In this document: piece after piece, positions 60,604-64,000 of the stretch | How positions within the stretch are numbered: position 1 is the first letter of the stretch | How the letters are laid out: each line of letters begins with the position of its first letter | Assembly: GCA_946811695.1 (NCBI GenBank) | Contig: OX328124.1 | Coordinates: forward strand, 30,329,648 to 30,393,647 | Reading direction: 5' to 3' | DNA length: 64,000 bases | Origin: Gonocerus acuteangulatus | Lineage: Eukaryota > Arthropoda > Insecta > Hemiptera > Coreidae | Translations under genes and position numbers: made by a program | The notes under the pieces: generated by a model | Databases searched by the model: none | The model's input: only the letters and a program-made list of their open reading frames with translations | What the model was told of the DNA's origin: nothing

Positions 60604-63129
60604 AAGAGGGAGGGTAATCCGAAAAAAATTAATAGTTCTCCTGACGGTCGAAAATATTGTTATATTGCAAGAAAAGAAATGAAAAATAAATAATTCAGTC
60701 ATATATCCATTACAAATATAAAAGAACATAAGTAATTATTTTTATTTCTTATTTATTGATTATTTTAACTCAGTTGTCGGTATATGAATAACTTGTGTTA
60801 AGGCTTGGGGGATTTTTATTTTTATTGAAAGCTTGAAAGGGAGATTAATTTAATCTATTTTTAGTGATATTATAATTTATCTCAATTCATTCAATGCTTG
60901 CTATCTAAGGTCGCATGGTCTCTTAGAAATATTGCTGTAGTTATTTTCCTTTGGTGCATGCTTTGCCAAGTTCCATGTTGACATAACTTCTGATATTGCT
61001 ATGCTTTTCCTACTTCGAATTAGCCTCAGTCCTAACATTTCAGTCGGGCTAAAGGGTTTCTTCCTTTGCACGCGTGGATCACCATGATAGCCAAGGAATC
61101 CTTGTTATAATTTCTTGAGAAGCCTTGTTTATCTTTTTTGGAAGTTATTGATGCTTGTTCTTCCTACAGGTTTATGGGGGGCATTTAGCTACCCTTCTGC
61201 AATTTAAATTGCTTATCTGTGTACGTACCTTAGTGCAATACTTTCTTAAATGTTGTAAGTGCTAAACATATCTCACGCACAAGCAATAATAACACAGTTG
61301 ATAAGTATGTATTAGAATTATATACTTATGTATATTAATAATGTAGATTTTCCCATATTACCAATATGACGACTTCAAATATTTAAGAATTGGCTCAATT
61401 AGAAAATTCCTGATTTCACTTAAGCATCTATTCTTCTCTAACTATTGTAATATTCTTATTAACCAGTTTTAATAGAGACTCTAATTTTTCTTTTATACAT
61501 AAACAGGTAATTGTTTTCATTGTTAATTCTTCCTATGCAAATGGATTTTCTGAAATGTTATCTGAAAGATATTTCATATGGTTCAGGTAAATACTTTTTC
61601 TTTTTACTAATTAAAAAAAAAAAGAGAAATTACCATCACAAATCCATAACATACAATAAACACGGAACTCCTAACGAATAATAGTTTAACCGAAACCATG
61701 CAACTTGAAGTGCTTTCTTAAGGGTATAATAATTTAGGACGCCAAGAATGTTTACATAAAATGGCACAGGAAATGCTTAAAGGAAGTGAACTCCCCAACA
61801 GGGCAAAAGATACAAAATATTTTTTTTTTACCTAGAACGATGTACCCTAAATGTTTCATTCCGTGTATTTGAAGTTTGGGTTTCATATGAGCACCCGCTC
61901 TTAATTAAACAATTTTTCTCACTATCAAAATACTTCTCCATCATTATATACTAATGTTATTAATGAATGTTATGCGATCTTGCTTTTTGGCACTTTCCTC
62001 CGAAGGAAAGTAGCTATTGAGGTTGGACTCATGACGGAATTTTTGAAAAATTTCTTCAAATCTTTATCGATCCTACCTAGTAGACACCGAAAATGACCCC
62101 CGTTAAAATTTATATATATATATATATATATATATATGCATATATATATATATATATAGATGTGTCTGTTAACACGATAGTGGCCAGAGTTTTTGTTTTT
62201 TCGTCACGAAACTTGGTATATAGCATTCAATTAGCAAACGATTGAACGTGTTCGTTAACCACCAAAGTCGGTCCACATGAGAAAGAAGTGTTGTAAAAAT
62301 GAGCTGAATCGGTCAATCGGAAAGCGGGGGTTTAATTTGTAATATATTTGAATAGAAAAGCCGGCAGACGTAGGTTCACAAAGCCGCCGCAAGGAGCGCT
62401 TTCTACCTCTAGAGTGACTGTATCCTGTTCCTGCGTTAGATCAAAATACGATAATATGAGGATTTTTGTATTTATTACGTAGTGTAGTAGGTACCATGTG
62501 TAAACATAACTCTGGATGCAAATTAATAATTGATCAGTTACTCATTACAAAATGAGAACTATTCACGTTTTTATTTTATTTATGTAGGATATTTTAAGCA
62601 AATTGTTCTGGAAAGCAGCCTACACTACCCAAATTCTGAGGAAAGTGCTTAGTTATGCAGCTCCTGCGTGACGGACTTTTTTCTCTCTCATTGAAATATT
62701 TAATTCTGAGCGCGAAAGAACTTTACTAACTAATTTTTGACACCATCAAAATAACTAACCCACATTTATATGTAAATTAATATTAATCTTTTTTTGTGAG
62801 GTGTTTATTAACGTCAGTTTTTCTTACAATTCTTTGATACAACAATGCTCTAAAGCGCGATCTATTCTTCCGTGGTGGGATAAGATTCCACTTTTACCAC
62901 TTTTCGAAGGCTTAGATGTTGAAGTTGCACTTATGAAAAAAATTTTAAATAATTAATAATCCTACTAAGTAGAAAATTATCCCCGTTAAAATGAAGATGT
63001 ATATACTGCTACAATGCTTATTATCTAAACGGAAACCCATTAAAATATTACTCATATAGGAAAGAAAAACGTTCCTCACTTCAAAATTATTATCTTATTT
63101 ACAAATACATTTCTCAATAATATTCAAAG

Positions 63130-63171
<42 letters not shown>

Positions 63172-64000
63172 ACTTAGATATGCAATTATAGGTGCAATAT
63201 ATATTCATACTACGTTGCAACCTATATGTGTGTATATATCATCGATGCAAATGCAAAGTATCGAATATGAAAATCACCACTTTCAAGAGTGAAAATACTT
63301 TTATTTATTACCTTGCTTTTGGACAGTCAAATAGTCGGCAGCTTCGACTTTATGACAGTGGTTACATTCCCCTTTCATTGTGTAATCTTAGATTCCAGAG
63401 TTTGCCGTCCATCTGTCCAACAGCAATCAGCAAAGATTTAAAATGAAAAATCTGTTTTTTCACATTCGATACTTTGCATTTGTATCGACGATATGAGGAC
63501 CCCAGAGGTCAAGGGGTCTAAGTAACAAACTCAATGTATTGAGGAAAATGGATTTAATGTTGAACATATGTGGTAATAGATTTTTGCAGTTTCGATCATA
63601 CTTGACGAATCCTCAGGGCCTTAGCTGTTTATTATCGATGATACATAATAGGTACATCATCCGGTTTATGATTAATATGCAAAAAACCATCTAGGCGAAC
63701 GGTAGTGCGCCAGGCCAAGTTCCGGCCTAAGCATACTGCGTGTATATTACAGGCGGTCTTAGAGCCGATTTTTACCCTCTCATAACTTTCAACCAGGTAA
63801 AGATAAAGTTATGAAATTTTACACAGGTATTATTCTACTAGATGTGAGTAAAACTGGAAAATTTGATAATTATACATCGAATAGTTTCTGAGATAGAAGC
63901 GATCGAAAATCGGGATTTATAGGACTCACTCACTCACTGACTCATCAAAATTATTAGGCACTTCCCATGATGCTAGGGACTTGAAATTTTGCATGAAGAT
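59446..64000. other. AT-rich, no gene; three microsatellites and a Helitron-like right edge
   Basis: Microsatellites: (AC/AT)n 60551-60599, (AT)n 62108-62158 and (AT)n(TG)n 63131-63171. 62165-62350 ('cacgaaacttggtatatagc', 'aaagtcggtccacatgagaa') and 63780-64000 ('cactcactcactgactcatc', 'ttgaaattttgcatg') resemble Helitron-type repeats, the last cut by the window edge. No coding exon recognised. Confidence 0.4.

Overview
The window is nuclear DNA of an animal, most likely an arthropod and probably an insect. The reasons are GT-AG introns of 0.1 to 4 kb, high AT content, a mariner transposon, tRNA-derived SINEs, Helitrons ending in a hairpin plus CTAG, and hammerhead-ribozyme motifs of the Penelope-like type. 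I cannot place the order.

Two conserved genes stand head to head. TMTC4 is on the minus strand: 12 coding exons between 3512 and 13959, with only the last about 35-40 codons beyond the left edge. GOSR2/membrin is on the plus strand: four coding exons between 16236 and 21810, complete. Both act in the early secretory pathway. TMTC4 belongs to the ER O-mannosyltransferases that modify cadherins, and membrin is an ER-Golgi Qb-SNARE. Both were rebuilt exon by exon with consistent phases. The 2.3 kb between them is filled by nested inverted repeats.

The rest is almost entirely transposons and their remains. There are two SINE families, three hAT-like families (two with clear 8-bp target duplications), two Tigger/pogo derivatives, and a full-length but broken mariner with intact inverted repeats. 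There is also a possible piggyBac remnant, a LINE C-terminal fragment, and six Helitron-like elements, three of them joined head to tail at 38.65-41.86 kb.

The most unusual feature is a dispersed family of hammerhead-ribozyme-like motifs: CTGANGA, a hairpin, GAAA, then a very short self-complementary stem III and a cleavage triplet, with flanks that pair as stem I. I find about ten dispersed copies. A related core is amplified as a 28-copy, 138/140-bp satellite at 48.3-52.2 kb, in which the cleavage triplet seems to be lost. The 571-codon open frame there arises only because 138 is a multiple of three.

From 55 kb to the end I recognise no gene. A GC-richer stretch at 54.7-55.5 kb may be the promoter of a gene lying outside the window.
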